64,000 nt of DNA from Brumimicrobium aurantiacum (GCF_003402975.1 NZ_QURB01000004.1:212955-276954); one strand, 5' to 3'. Shown: positions 1-10,377, counted from the first letter of the stretch. Numbers and translations: made by a program. The notes: generated from the letters alone by a model not told the origin.

Positions 1-675
1 TTGCTCCAACATACGCTCCAACACATTCATCTCGTCATTAACTTCGATACGAATCGCTTGAAATACTTGAGCGTAAAATCTATTCTCCTTGAATTTTGGT
101 GCAATAGGTTCCAACACATTTATTAATTCTCCTGTTGTTGAAATCGGACTTGACTGACGCTTTAAACAAATCGCTTGAGCAACACGACGAGGAGATTTTA
201 CCTCACCATATTTTCCAATCATGGTCATCAATTGCTCTTCTGTATATTCATTTACAACTTCAAAAGCAGAATCTCCACTTCTCTGATTCATGCGCATATC
301 TAACTTTTCGTCTGCGCGAATACTAAAACCTCTTTCAGGCTCATTAAATTGATGAGAAGAAACGCCTAAATCAGCTAATATCCCATCCACCTTTGTTATT
401 CCCAACATACGAAGTTGATTCTTTAGGAATGAGAAATTTGAAGCTACAAAATGGAAATTAGGTGCTGTCCATGCGTTCTTTTTCGCATCAGCGTCTTGAT
501 CAAAAACAATTAAACTTCCTTTCTCAGAAAGCAATTTATAAATTTCTCGTGCGTGACCACCTCCACCAAATGTTAGATCAACATAGGTTCCGTCTGGATG
601 TACATCCAAACCATCAAGACATTCCTTAAGCATTACTGGAACGTGGTATCCGTACTGATTGTTACTCTCCTCCAT
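1..675 (-). CDS. rsmH: 16S rRNA (cytosine-1402-N4)-methyltransferase RsmH, partial at the left edge
   Basis: SAM-dependent methylation of 16S rRNA C1402 in the ribosomal decoding centre; this is its known family role. The frame is open for 225 codons from an ATG at 675 to the window edge, out of about 300 expected, so the C-terminal quarter is missing. The start overlaps the mraZ stop by 14 nt, as in the usual mraZ-rsmH pair. Visible motifs are the N-terminal YHVPVMLKECLDGL, the SAM-binding TFGGGGHA (residues 35-42) and GILADLGVSS followed by ERGFSIR near residues 105-125. Expected to be cotranscribed with mraZ and to lead into the division/cell-wall cluster beyond the window. Confidence 0.96.
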   Translation of the reverse strand, partial: MEESNNQYGYHVPVMLKECLDGLDVHPDGTYVDLTFGGGGHAREIYKLLSEKGSLIVFDQDADAKKNAWTAPNFHFVASNFSFLKNQLRMLGITKVDGILADLGVSSHQFNEPERGFSIRADEKLDMRMNQRSGDSAFEVVNEYTEEQLMTMIGKYGEVKSPRRVAQAICLKRQSSPISTTGELINVLEPIAPKFKENRFYAQVFQAIRIEVNDEMNVLERMLEQ

Positions 676-1123
676 CTTCTAAATTACCCATTACCTCATC
701 TGCTAAATCAGCAAAATCCAACATGCTTCCTTCGATCATTTCGAAGTAAGTAGATTTATCCCAAATCTCAATTCTGTCATTGTAAGCAATAATCATCGCT
801 TCTTTTTTCAGACCGACACGCTCCATGTGCGCCGAAGGGATTAGAACACGTCCTGTTTTATCAAGAGACACATCTTTTGCACCTTGATGAAACAATCTGT
901 AGAACATCCTATTCTTCGGTTTAAACAAATTGATTTTCGATAGTGACTCACTCAACTTCTCCCATTCATTCATCGGGTAGAGCGTTAAGCACTCCTCAAA
1001 ACCTTTGTTCAACATAAAACTTTCTTGGGCAGCAGGAGACAATTGCCTTCTCAAATGAGACGGAAATAAGAAACGCCCTTTGGCATCCAATTTCACTTCA
1101 TATTCTCCTACTAATCCTGCCAT
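662..1123 (-). CDS. mraZ: Transcriptional regulator MraZ
   Basis: First gene of the division/cell-wall cluster and a DNA-binding repressor of its own operon in other bacteria. The 153-residue product has the two tandem MraZ/AbrB-like folds of the family, each with a D-x-x-G-R signature: DAKGR at residues 13-17 and DKTGR at 88-92. Length is normal for the family. Its start at 1123 is followed upstream by candidate 10-bp-spaced GTGG repeats, in keeping with autoregulation. The last codons overlap the rsmH start. Confidence 0.97.
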   Translation of the reverse strand: MAGLVGEYEVKLDAKGRFLFPSHLRRQLSPAAQESFMLNKGFEECLTLYPMNEWEKLSESLSKINLFKPKNRMFYRLFHQGAKDVSLDKTGRVLIPSAHMERVGLKKEAMIIAYNDRIEIWDKSTYFEMIEGSMLDFADLADEVMGNLEDGGE

Positions 1124-1159
1124 GTACTTTAATAATGCGTAAAAATAGTGGAAATTCTA

Positions 1160-1173
1160 CCACATTTTACCAC
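1160..1173 (-). promoter_or_regulatory. Candidate MraZ operator, proximal pair
   Basis: On the minus strand two copies of GTGG start exactly 10 nt apart (GTGGTAAAAT then GTGGTAGAAT), about 40 nt upstream of the mraZ start. MraZ proteins in other phyla bind short direct repeats with roughly one helical turn of spacing. Assignment to MraZ is inference from position and period. Confidence 0.5.
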
Positions 1174-1277
1174 TTTAACTCAAGTGTTGAAAACTATTTA
1201 CGTTAAACCAGTAGAAAAAGTTACACTTTTCTCTCTAAAAGTCCATAATAGCAGGAATATAGTACAAAAAATCTATA

Positions 1278-1291
1278 GTGGTAAATTGTGG
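1278..1291 (+). promoter_or_regulatory. Candidate MraZ operator, distal pair, opposite orientation
   Basis: GTGGTAAATT followed by GTGGGACATT on the plus strand, again with a 10-nt period. It faces the proximal pair from about 105 nt away. The shared GTGGTAAA start suggests the same protein reads both, but this is inference. Confidence 0.4.
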
Positions 1292-1598
1292 GACATTTTT
1301 TACATTGTTAATAATTATTCATTAAAGAAGATAGGTTATGCAATAGAAAAAAGCACATCATTCTCTACTCCAAATACCTGGAAATCTTAATGTTTGAAGA
1401 ACAAAAGAGGTCATAGAAAAAGTTTACCACAAATCAAATTATGATGGTTTGAACAGACTATTTTATTTTATAAAATGACCTGAATTTTAGGTTTGAGAAA
1501 AATAAAAAAGGGACACACCGATTAGTTGAACCAATGGGTCATATTTGAAAGTAAAAAAAAGGGAAAGGAAGCTAAAATCATACAAGATGTATAAAATC

Positions 1599-1616
1599 AA
1601 AAAAGGCTACTCCTTT
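1599..1616 (-). terminator. Short intrinsic terminator after the FG-GAP/T9SS gene
   Basis: On the minus strand AAAGG-AGTAG-CCTTT forms a 5-bp stem with a 5-nt loop, and the 3' arm runs straight into a T run. It lies about 50 nt after the stop at 1665. The stem is short, so strength is uncertain. Confidence 0.5.
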
Positions 1617-1664
1617 AATGGAACAGCTCTTCTTCTTGATATTATAATAACTAAAACACGAAAG

Positions 1665-3926
1665 TTATTCTATCAATATTTTTTCAACCATCCTATACTT
1701 ATTGTTTTCAAACTCAATTTCAACAAAATAAAGCCCATGATTCACATGTTGTAAATTGACATGATTTTTACTCTCTAAAACATTTTTCTCACTCATCACA
1801 ACACGCCCCATAGCATCATAAACACGGAAATTGTAAGCCTCTCCGTTAAATTGGTGTATATCAATGGTGAATTTTCCTTTGGTTGGATTAGGATAAATCA
1901 CAACTTTAATTTCTGGAGTTTCTGTCTCAGCTACTAAATTTAATGCAGTAGTATCGCCTGGTTGATAACTCCATACACCTCCCAATTCGTTACCAACAAA
2001 TAAATCATAATCTGACCCTCCTCTAATTTGACTAATGAAAGGTGCCGAAAAACCTTTACTATCAATATTACAGAAATTATCTGATTCTAACATAAATGAT
2101 TCTCCAGGCTGTAGATGATTATCAATTCTAGAATAATAAGATATAGTTCCTGACCTTGAACCAGCAAACAAAAGGGTTTCTCCATTTTCTCTAACAAATC
2201 GAGGAACTGCAATTGATTGTTGATAATTTGAAGATGACAAATTAACTTGCCCAAGCTCTGGATTCGTTAATTCAAAAGCAAAGCTTGCGTTAGAACCAAC
2301 ATTTCGATAATACAATAACGGTCCGTTTCCTTGACCAATAATTAAATCTATCAAGCCATCATTATCCAAATCAAACAATTCTGGAGTGGCATAATTTGGT
2401 ACAGCTATTTGACTTCCATTAACATCCTGAAGAGGAACATGAACTGTATTAAAATTCATTGGTCCTTGCCCTCCTCCATTCTCATAGAAGAACAAACTTC
2501 CATTTGAGATGCCAACAATCATATCATAATCTCCGTCTCCATCCAAATCACCGAAACTTGGACTCACTCTTCCAGAAAAACCACTATTTTTAAAATTCTC
2601 CCAATTTTCATTCATCAAACGGAAGCTTGGCTCCTGATTCGTTCCAACATTTTGATAAAACTGAATTTTAGAATAATTGCCTGCGACCTCATCAAAATTA
2701 AAATGATTGGCCACCAACAAATCTATTAAACCATCATTGTTTACATCTACTAAAACAGGTATTGCCCCTTTCCCATTTTCAATCATTTCACTTTGTAAAA
2801 AATCATTTTCAACAAAGCTAAAAACGGGAACACTACTTGTTCCTATGTTTTTATATCGCCATACACTTTTAGTGTTTTCAGAACTTCCCGCAGCAGTCGT
2901 AGAAACAACCAAATCTTTCAAACTATCACCATCAACCTCTTCATAGTAAGCGGTTAGAAAATTTGACATATTCAAAGGAACATCATAACTTGGAAATTGA
3001 GCATCATAGCTTGTCATTAATGCATTATTATTGGGATTTGAACCTCCATTGATCAACATCGTTAAGTTACTGTAAGAGACATCTCCAATGATTAAATCCT
3101 GTAATCCCGAACCATTGATATCTAACGCTAAAATCGATCCACCAGAGTGTCGAGGTACTGCTTGTTCAACCATTCCACTTGAAGAACCACAAGGGGCTAA
3201 AACACTATTCAATTCTATAGCATTTCCTGTAGCATCTTCCATGAAATCACCCCAACATTCTTCTTCAATTTCAAATATTAATGAATCTGAATGTCCATAA
3301 GTTTCTTGTGACAAATTCTTGTGCCACTCGACCCGTGAAACAGAACTATGAAAAGTAAGCACATCAATATCCTGATCACCATCAACATCAACAAATGCAG
3401 GAATTTCATTTGAAGCCACATATAAATTTGATACGGAATTGAAATAAACTGTTTGAATAGGGTCTTTCACCAATTGCCATGACACTCCATTATTTGCATT
3501 ACTGGTGTTTTTATACACCTTGACCCCGCCAATTGCATAAGTAAACAAGTCCTTTAATCCATCATTATTATAGTCGATTAACTTTAAACGATAGCGAATA
3601 TCAGCAGGAAAGACTGAACTAGCGTAATGATCATAGTTATAGGTTGCTACCCCTCCTTCTAGCTTTTTATTGAAAACTGAAATCAATCCGTTTTCTGGTT
3701 CAAACGCAACTATTTCTTCAACTCCATCAAAGTCTAAATCTATGGTTGAAAATTGAGGATGATTCATTCCACCGCACCACGGCATAGACAATGTATCCAT
3801 TTCTTTCAGCACTTGAATATCGTCATTGTAAACAAAGTTAAATTGAGCTGAAAGTTGTTTACTATGGATTAAGAGGATTAAAGTTACACCTAACAATCCC
3901 ATCAAAACACGAATTTTATTTCCCAT
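1665..3926 (-). CDS. FG-GAP/VCBS-like secreted protein with T9SS type A sorting domain
   Basis: A 753-residue secreted or cell-surface protein. An N-terminal signal peptide (hydrophobic VLMGLLGVTLILLI, cleavage near LSA-QF) is followed by a long beta-propeller-like region with about eight Asp-rich calcium-loop motifs such as DYNNDGLKDL, DLDGDGDYDM and DLDNDGLIDL, typical of FG-GAP/VCBS repeats. The C-terminal 80 residues from about 674 (VVIYPNPTKGKF, then YDAMGRVV, ending in KILIE) are a T9SS type A sorting signal, so export through the outer membrane and attachment or release at the surface is predicted. It lies 43 nt downstream of the giant adhesin gene on the same strand and may be cotranscribed. 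Ligand unknown. Confidence 0.9.
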   Translation of the reverse strand: MGNKIRVLMGLLGVTLILLIHSKQLSAQFNFVYNDDIQVLKEMDTLSMPWCGGMNHPQFSTIDLDFDGVEEIVAFEPENGLISVFNKKLEGGVATYNYDHYASSVFPADIRYRLKLIDYNNDGLKDLFTYAIGGVKVYKNTSNANNGVSWQLVKDPIQTVYFNSVSNLYVASNEIPAFVDVDGDQDIDVLTFHSSVSRVEWHKNLSQETYGHSDSLIFEIEEECWGDFMEDATGNAIELNSVLAPCGSSSGMVEQAVPRHSGGSILALDINGSGLQDLIIGDVSYSNLTMLINGGSNPNNNALMTSYDAQFPSYDVPLNMSNFLTAYYEEVDGDSLKDLVVSTTAAGSSENTKSVWRYKNIGTSSVPVFSFVENDFLQSEMIENGKGAIPVLVDVNNDGLIDLLVANHFNFDEVAGNYSKIQFYQNVGTNQEPSFRLMNENWENFKNSGFSGRVSPSFGDLDGDGDYDMIVGISNGSLFFYENGGGQGPMNFNTVHVPLQDVNGSQIAVPNYATPELFDLDNDGLIDLIIGQGNGPLLYYRNVGSNASFAFELTNPELGQVNLSSSNYQQSIAVPRFVRENGETLLFAGSRSGTISYYSRIDNHLQPGESFMLESDNFCNIDSKGFSAPFISQIRGGSDYDLFVGNELGGVWSYQPGDTTALNLVAETETPEIKVVIYPNPTKGKFTIDIHQFNGEAYNFRVYDAMGRVVMSEKNVLESKNHVNLQHVNHGLYFVEIEFENNKYRMVEKILIE

Positions 3927-3969
3927 CTATTTTCTATTTTATCATTAAATACTAAACGTTAAAAACGAA

Positions 3970-6900
3970 TTATTTCAACAGATTTACGTGTCCTTGATAT
4001 TCTCTTTCTTCGAATTCTCCACTTACAGTGAGTACGATTTTCCAGATATAAGTACCTTCTTCAGCTGGACGATTGCCATTTGCTCCATAGGTTCCATCCC
4101 AACCCTGACGTGGATTTAAGGATTCAAACACGGTTTCTCCCCATCTATTAAAAATCATCATTTGAAAGGATGTAATATTACTTCCTGGTGGGAAATTAGG
4201 TACGAATGATTGATTGTGATCATCAAAGTCTGGTGTAAATGTATTTGGCACATAAAGAACAAAGTCGTCTTTAAACTGAATGATTTTACAAATCTCATCT
4301 TCACATCCAAAGCGAGAAGTTACTTTTAAACAAGCTCTAATATTTTTACCAATTTCGACTTGATCAAAAATTACATTTGGATTTTCTAAGGTCGAAGTTT
4401 CACCAGTTTCAAACGACCAATCGTAGAAGGTTTCACCATAAGAGTTATTTGTAAAGCTCACCTCGTTATTGATGACAGTTGGATTTTCTGGATTAAAAAA
4501 GAAATCAGCTGTTGGATATTCATCTACACAGATATAATCAATGTATGTGGTATCTCCTAAACAACCATATTGAGATTCAACTTGAAGATTTACATCATAA
4601 CAACCTTGTTCGTCAAAAACATAATTTATCCCTGAACAATCGTTAAATGTTTGTCCATCTATTGACCAAATACAATTTGTGCCAACGTCATTCGGATCCG
4701 TTGTGTTTGAAAAATTTACACTTAAAGGAATACATCCTGATAAAACATCCGCTTCGAAATGTACCTCAGGTGTATTGTGCAACAAAACATCAATAGTGTC
4801 TGTCACTTGATCACCACATTGATCTGTAGCCGTCACAATATAAGAGAAATCAGCTCCAGGATTTACATTCAATTGATTCGTTGTTTCACCTGTATTCCAT
4901 TGGTAACTATAAGCAGGCAATCCATCACTAGCTTGAGCAGAAATTGCGGCTTGACCTTCAGGACATATTGTTGTGTCTAGTGAAACTTGTAAATCGATGA
5001 TTGGAATAACCGTTACTGTTACTGAATCGGTAGGAACTGTACAACCATTCTGATCAAATATCGTTAAAGTATAGGTCTCTGTTTGACTAGCAATAATCGG
5101 AAGAGTATCGGTCGTTGAACCTCCATTTCCCCACTGATAGATATATGGCTGAATTCCACCTGTTGCTGTTCCAACAAGCTGATAATTGTAATTATTACAT
5201 ACTGTCGTATCGTCAGTCAATTCAAGCTCCAACTGATCGGCTTCCCAGATATTTACATTTTGTTGTACAAGACAACCATCAACATCTTTAGCTACGATTA
5301 GATAATCATCGGCACATAAGCCTGAAAAAGTGTTGGAATTTTGGAAAGTTGCTCCACCATCCATTGAATATTCGGAGGCCGTTGGAGAAATCACTTCTAT
5401 TTCTCCATCACAATCTCCAAAACATGTAACATTTGATTTCACAACATTGGTGATTTCCACTGAGTCTGGTTCATCAACAAATGCATCAGTTACGATCTGA
5501 CAACCATTTCCATCCTCAATAATTATATCATAATTATCTGAACATAAATTAATCGCTAAACTATCAGTTGTACCAGCAACACCTTGCACCCAATTATAGG
5601 AATAAGGTAGAGTTCCTCCAGAAACATCAAGTGAAATTTCTCCATTACAGTCACTCGCACAAACTGCATCCGTTACAATTGTATTATTCAATACTAATTC
5701 AGTAGGTTCTATAATCGTTTCTTGCCCAGAAACTGTACAACCGTTATTGTCTTTAACTACAATGTCGTAGGTTCCAGCAGCAACAAAATTCAGAGAAGTA
5801 GATGTATTAAAAGTTAAACCACCATCAAAAGAATACTGATATGAAGGAGTCCCGCCAGTTGCCGTAACATCAATACTTCCTGTTGAGTTTTGATAACAAG
5901 TTAATGGAGTTGGAACCGAGGTATAACTTAATTGTGTTGGCTGACCTAATGTAAACTGTTCCGTATCCGTACATCCATTCGCATCTTCAACGGTTACAAT
6001 ATGTGTACCAACTGGTAAACCAGTCAACGTAGCGCTGGCTTGGGCTGTACCTCCATTCACTGTATAAAACAAGCCACCTGTTCCTCCAGTTGCATTGACA
6101 ACAACTTGCCCATCTGAACCCCCAAAACATAGTGGATCAGTTCCTGTCACCAAATTAATTACAGGAGACGGTTCATCAGTTACAGTTTGACTTCCTGATG
6201 CTGAACAACCATTATTATCTTCAACAACTAAAGCATAGTTTCCTGCATTAAGACCTGTAAAAACGTTTGATGCTTGGAAAGTAACGCCATTATCAATACT
6301 ATAAGAATAACCTGGCGTACCACCTACTGCTGTAATTGTGATTTCTCCATTTGGATCACTACAAATCGAGTTGTTTTCAGTACTTGTAAATTCAACTGAA
6401 TCAGGTTCAGCAACGGTTAGATTTTCAGTATAGACACAACCATTAGCATCGGTTACCGTAGCAGTAAAGCTACTTGCACAAATACCTCCTATCGTGGAAT
6501 TAATCGTTGTATTCACTCCGTTATCAATACTGTAAACATATCCTGGTGTTCCACCACTTGCATTAAATACCACTTCACCATCACAAGATCCATAACATTC
6601 TGTATCTGTTATTGTAAAAGTGGAAGTCACTGCTGTTGGTTCATTAACTACAATTGATTGAGCCATCTGACAACCCAAGGCATCTTCAACAACAATATCA
6701 TAGGTTCCTGCTGCTATTCCTAGGAAGTCGGGACTATTTTGGAAGCTTATACCATTATCTTTACTATAAGTATACCCAGGTGTTCCTCCTGAAACTAACA
6801 AATGAATTTCTCCTGAATTATCATTAAAACAATCTAGGTCAGCTACAGTTTCTACTATTTGAATTTCTGAAGACTCCTGAACATTGAATGTTTTAGATTC

Positions 6901-9900
6901 AGTACAGCCATTATCATCTCGTACAATTATCGTATAAGAATTTGCTGATAAACCAGTAAATGTTCCCGTTAATTGATAAGTTGTTCCTCCATCAATACTG
7001 TATTCATACACACCTGAGCCTCCAACAACATTTACAACATCAATTTGACCTGTAGATTCACCAAAACAATCTACATCTTGAATAACTCCGTTGAAATCAA
7101 TTTGATCTGGTTGGGTTAACGTAAAAGGTATGGTAACCACACAAAATCCATTATCTGTAATTGTTGCGATATGTCCACCAGCTGTTAGCCCTGTAAATAC
7201 ACCTGTTGGTTGAGTTATTCCATTATTATCCACTTCAAAGACAATTGGTGTAGCTCCTCCAACATTTTCTACTTCAACAGCTCCATCATTTCCACCGTAG
7301 CAAGTAATATCAGTTGTACTTACTAGATTTCCTAACATTTGAACATCATTCACACCAAAATACGCAGAATCTAAACATCCTAAATCGTCCATTACTGTAA
7401 TTTGATATGCACCACCAACAATATTTGGAAAAGAACCACTGGACTGATAAACAGAACCATTTATTGAATACTGAAAAGGTGGATTTACCCCACTCGCACT
7501 TACTTCTAAAGCACCGTCATTAAAACCACAATTTGAAGGAGTATTCAACACCTCTGTTAATGGAATTCCTGGAGGATTATTCAACGTTTCGGAAACTGTA
7601 AATTGACATCCATTATCATCTTCAACAGTTATTGAATAAGTCCCTGAAGTTAAACCTGAAAAAACAGCATTTGATTGTAAAGATCCACCATTTATACTAT
7701 AACTAAAAGGAGGTGTTCCACCATTAGCTATAACTTCAATTTCACCATCGTTTCCATCTTTACAAAGTGGATCTATTCCATCCAAAGTTGCTGTTAACAA
7801 TGTTGGTTCATTGATTATTTCAACAGATTGGGCTAAACATCCACTAGCATCACTTACTACAACATCGATATTTCCTGCGCATAAATTATTTAAGGTATTA
7901 CTATTGATGAAAGAAACTCCATTATCACTCGAATATGTATATGGACCATTTCCTCCAGTTGCATTCACTATAATTTCTCCATCACAACTACCATTACACA
8001 AAGCATCATTTACTGTTGCCGTAAAGGTAACTTCAGTGGGCTCTTGTATTGTAACACTTGTGGAAGCTGTACATCCATTACCATCTTCTATTTCAAGGGT
8101 ATAGGCTCCCGCAGATAACCCCGTAAATAAATTAGATGTTTGTTGAGGACCACCATTAATAGCATAATTTACCGTAGGTACAGCATTTAAGGTTGATACA
8201 GTAACAGTTCCATCACTTCCTCCGTAGCATGTAACATTTGTTTGGTTATCAATAGCAGCTGTTGGTACGACAACATCATCTATTTGAACTTCAACAGTGT
8301 CTGTACATCCATTATCATCCATTACTACAACAGTATATATTCCTGATGCTAAACCTGTAAAGGTTCCACTATTTTGGTAAGCCCCTCCGTTTGAAAAAGT
8401 ATAATTTGGAGTTCCTCCAGTTGCGTTCACTTCAAACTCCCCGTTATCTAATGCACAAGTCGCATCTTCAGAATTAGAAAGACTGATTTGTACAGCAGAC
8501 GGTTCATTAACCGTTTCATTTAAAGTTAAACTACAACCTTTACTATCTGAAATTTCAATTTGATAGCTTCCTGCAGAAAGCCCTGTAAAAACAGAAGAAG
8601 TTTGAGGGGTTCCATTATTTAAAGAATAACTATATGTGGGAGTACCTCCAGCAACACTAATCACTGATATTTCCCCGTCAGCACTTCCATTACATAATGT
8701 TAATTCCGATTGGGTTGTCCCTGTTAGCGCATCTGGTTCTGAGACAACAATTGACTCATCTGCCGTACATCCCACACCATCAGTAACAGTAACATCGTAA
8801 GTTCCAGCACTTAGATTTGAAATTGTTTGTGAAGTTTGTCCAACAGGAGTTCCGCCTTGAGTCCAATCATAAGTATAAGGAGCAACACCACCAACAGGGG
8901 AAATTGTTGCAGAACCATCTCCTGCATTGTTACATGTTAAATCCACAAAAGATGTTGTTACTGGCATTGGCGAACCTGGAGTGATTGTGAATGTTCCCGT
9001 TAAGTCGCAACCAGCACTATTCGACACCGTATAATTATAATTTCCGGGTGCAAGGTTATTAAACACTCCTGTTGTATTTGTAGCCGTCTGAGGTCCTGAA
9101 ATCTCATAGGTATACGGTCCAGACCCTCCTGTGACAGTTAAAGTTGCGCTACCTTGATCTGTTCCCAAACAAGGCTCAGTGGTTGTAACTACATCTATGA
9201 CTCCAGGATCTACTACATTTATAGTCACAGCATGATTGTTTTGTCCTTGAATTGGACAGGCATCATCTTCAACCAAGAAATTAAGTGTTTGGGTTCCTTG
9301 GGTGGTTGTTGGTGTCCAACAAACAGTTAAAACCAATGGGTTTGTACCTGTTGTGGTTACAGTTGCACCTGGCAGTATACTTGAGATGTTGGAATTTACT
9401 GTTAGTTCGTCACCTGTATCAGGATCGTTAAAAACAACATCAAAACAACCATTTTGTCCTTGACACAATGAAAGATCATTTGGACCATTTTGAACGATGC
9501 TTCCCGTAACATTACTTACTCCTGCAGTTGGACCTTGGGGCGTTTGATTTGAACAATTCTCTACATAAACTTGATACTCATATTCAGTTATTGTTACGAC
9601 CTCCCCGTTATCATTATATTCAGTCATTTGAATCACAAAAATATAGGCTCCAACAACAGTAGGAGTAAAAGTTACCGTACCAGAAACAGGATCAATAAAA
9701 GCTCCAGGAATAGGTGAATTTCCAGCAAAACCTCCTTGATAATTTACATTATTCGTTAAATTAGTTGCAGCTGGAATTAAACTATATACGATAGAATCTC
9801 CATTTGGTTCAAATGCGCCTAAATTATAAGATACTGGTTGATTTACACAAACATAAGGCTCTGGCTGTCCAGAAATCTCTGGAGAATCATTACAATTATC

Positions 9901-10377
9901 AGTTGCAGTATTGATCTGTGTTGAGATAAAAAATGTAGGTTGACCATTAACATTTTGCGTTGAGTTTCGACAGCAAATTGAATAACCGATTGACCAAGTA
10001 TCACAATCGTCTAAGGTTACTGTACCTTCGAAAATATACTGTTCATAACCTGGGTAATGTCCACCGTTACATGTTGTATTATTTTGTTGCTCTGGACAAA
10101 CTTGAGAAACTTCAGTTACAGAGGTTTGTGTCAGATTTACTCTGAAATCATTAATTCCACAAGTATTGGAAAATTCAACACTTTGATTTGCTCCAAGTGT
10201 GACACCAGAACAATCTCTGTAAAGAATTAGTTTAACGTTGTAAACACCAGGAGTACCTGTACATTCCATCTGGATATATCCTCCTGCGACGTGACTTGCA
10301 TTGGCTTCTTTGGAGGTAAAAAGAAAAATAAAGAATATTATTTTTAAGGCCAGCAAGTAAATACTTGAGTTCTTCAT
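3970..10377 (-). CDS. Giant SprB-repeat surface adhesin with T9SS type B (gliding-type) sorting domain
   Basis: A 2135-residue cell-surface protein. Layout: signal peptide 1-27; an N-terminal module starting SHVAGGYIQMEC, common in large Bacteroidota surface proteins, to about 280; a Cys-containing module to about 395; about 17 SprB-type repeats between about 400 and 1710 with a period near 78 residues, each built as C-x-G-x-x-DG-x-(I/V)-x-V-x-(A/V)-x-GG-x-x-P-Y-x-YS; two related Ig-like segments near 1725 and 1804; two PKD-like modules near 1876 and 1956; and a C-terminal sorting domain from about 2040 (YVPNTFTPDFDDHNQSF, FNRWGETVFES, EGTYIWKI). SprB in Flavobacterium johnsoniae is a mobile gliding adhesin; a role in adhesion or gliding here is inference. 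Repeats have diverged and are not near-identical DNA copies. Confidence 0.92.
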   Translation of the reverse strand: MKNSSIYLLALKIIFFIFLFTSKEANASHVAGGYIQMECTGTPGVYNVKLILYRDCSGVTLGANQSVEFSNTCGINDFRVNLTQTSVTEVSQVCPEQQNNTTCNGGHYPGYEQYIFEGTVTLDDCDTWSIGYSICCRNSTQNVNGQPTFFISTQINTATDNCNDSPEISGQPEPYVCVNQPVSYNLGAFEPNGDSIVYSLIPAATNLTNNVNYQGGFAGNSPIPGAFIDPVSGTVTFTPTVVGAYIFVIQMTEYNDNGEVVTITEYEYQVYVENCSNQTPQGPTAGVSNVTGSIVQNGPNDLSLCQGQNGCFDVVFNDPDTGDELTVNSNISSILPGATVTTTGTNPLVLTVCWTPTTTQGTQTLNFLVEDDACPIQGQNNHAVTINVVDPGVIDVVTTTEPCLGTDQGSATLTVTGGSGPYTYEISGPQTATNTTGVFNNLAPGNYNYTVSNSAGCDLTGTFTITPGSPMPVTTSFVDLTCNNAGDGSATISPVGGVAPYTYDWTQGGTPVGQTSQTISNLSAGTYDVTVTDGVGCTADESIVVSEPDALTGTTQSELTLCNGSADGEISVISVAGGTPTYSYSLNNGTPQTSSVFTGLSAGSYQIEISDSKGCSLTLNETVNEPSAVQISLSNSEDATCALDNGEFEVNATGGTPNYTFSNGGAYQNSGTFTGLASGIYTVVVMDDNGCTDTVEVQIDDVVVPTAAIDNQTNVTCYGGSDGTVTVSTLNAVPTVNYAINGGPQQTSNLFTGLSAGAYTLEIEDGNGCTASTSVTIQEPTEVTFTATVNDALCNGSCDGEIIVNATGGNGPYTYSSDNGVSFINSNTLNNLCAGNIDVVVSDASGCLAQSVEIINEPTLLTATLDGIDPLCKDGNDGEIEVIANGGTPPFSYSINGGSLQSNAVFSGLTSGTYSITVEDDNGCQFTVSETLNNPPGIPLTEVLNTPSNCGFNDGALEVSASGVNPPFQYSINGSVYQSSGSFPNIVGGAYQITVMDDLGCLDSAYFGVNDVQMLGNLVSTTDITCYGGNDGAVEVENVGGATPIVFEVDNNGITQPTGVFTGLTAGGHIATITDNGFCVVTIPFTLTQPDQIDFNGVIQDVDCFGESTGQIDVVNVVGGSGVYEYSIDGGTTYQLTGTFTGLSANSYTIIVRDDNGCTESKTFNVQESSEIQIVETVADLDCFNDNSGEIHLLVSGGTPGYTYSKDNGISFQNSPDFLGIAAGTYDIVVEDALGCQMAQSIVVNEPTAVTSTFTITDTECYGSCDGEVVFNASGGTPGYVYSIDNGVNTTINSTIGGICASSFTATVTDANGCVYTENLTVAEPDSVEFTSTENNSICSDPNGEITITAVGGTPGYSYSIDNGVTFQASNVFTGLNAGNYALVVEDNNGCSASGSQTVTDEPSPVINLVTGTDPLCFGGSDGQVVVNATGGTGGLFYTVNGGTAQASATLTGLPVGTHIVTVEDANGCTDTEQFTLGQPTQLSYTSVPTPLTCYQNSTGSIDVTATGGTPSYQYSFDGGLTFNTSTSLNFVAAGTYDIVVKDNNGCTVSGQETIIEPTELVLNNTIVTDAVCASDCNGEISLDVSGGTLPYSYNWVQGVAGTTDSLAINLCSDNYDIIIEDGNGCQIVTDAFVDEPDSVEITNVVKSNVTCFGDCDGEIEVISPTASEYSMDGGATFQNSNTFSGLCADDYLIVAKDVDGCLVQQNVNIWEADQLELELTDDTTVCNNYNYQLVGTATGGIQPYIYQWGNGGSTTDTLPIIASQTETYTLTIFDQNGCTVPTDSVTVTVIPIIDLQVSLDTTICPEGQAAISAQASDGLPAYSYQWNTGETTNQLNVNPGADFSYIVTATDQCGDQVTDTIDVLLHNTPEVHFEADVLSGCIPLSVNFSNTTDPNDVGTNCIWSIDGQTFNDCSGINYVFDEQGCYDVNLQVESQYGCLGDTTYIDYICVDEYPTADFFFNPENPTVINNEVSFTNNSYGETFYDWSFETGETSTLENPNVIFDQVEIGKNIRACLKVTSRFGCEDEICKIIQFKDDFVLYVPNTFTPDFDDHNQSFVPNFPPGSNITSFQMMIFNRWGETVFESLNPRQGWDGTYGANGNRPAEEGTYIWKIVLTVSGEFEEREYQGHVNLLK

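Larger units (their letters stand above)
1124..1664. other. 541-bp intergenic region upstream of mraZ
   Basis: AT-rich gap between two minus-strand genes. It holds two pairs of GTGG-type repeats near mraZ (listed separately) and a short terminator for the gene at 1665. Small open frames here are AT-rich, match no family I recognise, and have no neighbour context. I saw no clean TAnnTTTG promoter box for mraZ. Confidence 0.6.

Noticed and set aside
1148..1390. 80-codon plus-strand frame upstream of mraZ
   Set aside because: AT-rich, no family match, opposite to the surrounding genes, and it spans the candidate MraZ sites.
3970..10377. Tandem DNA repeat or CRISPR-like array in the adhesin gene
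   Set aside because: The periodicity is at protein level with diverged codons; there are no identical short repeats with unique spacers.
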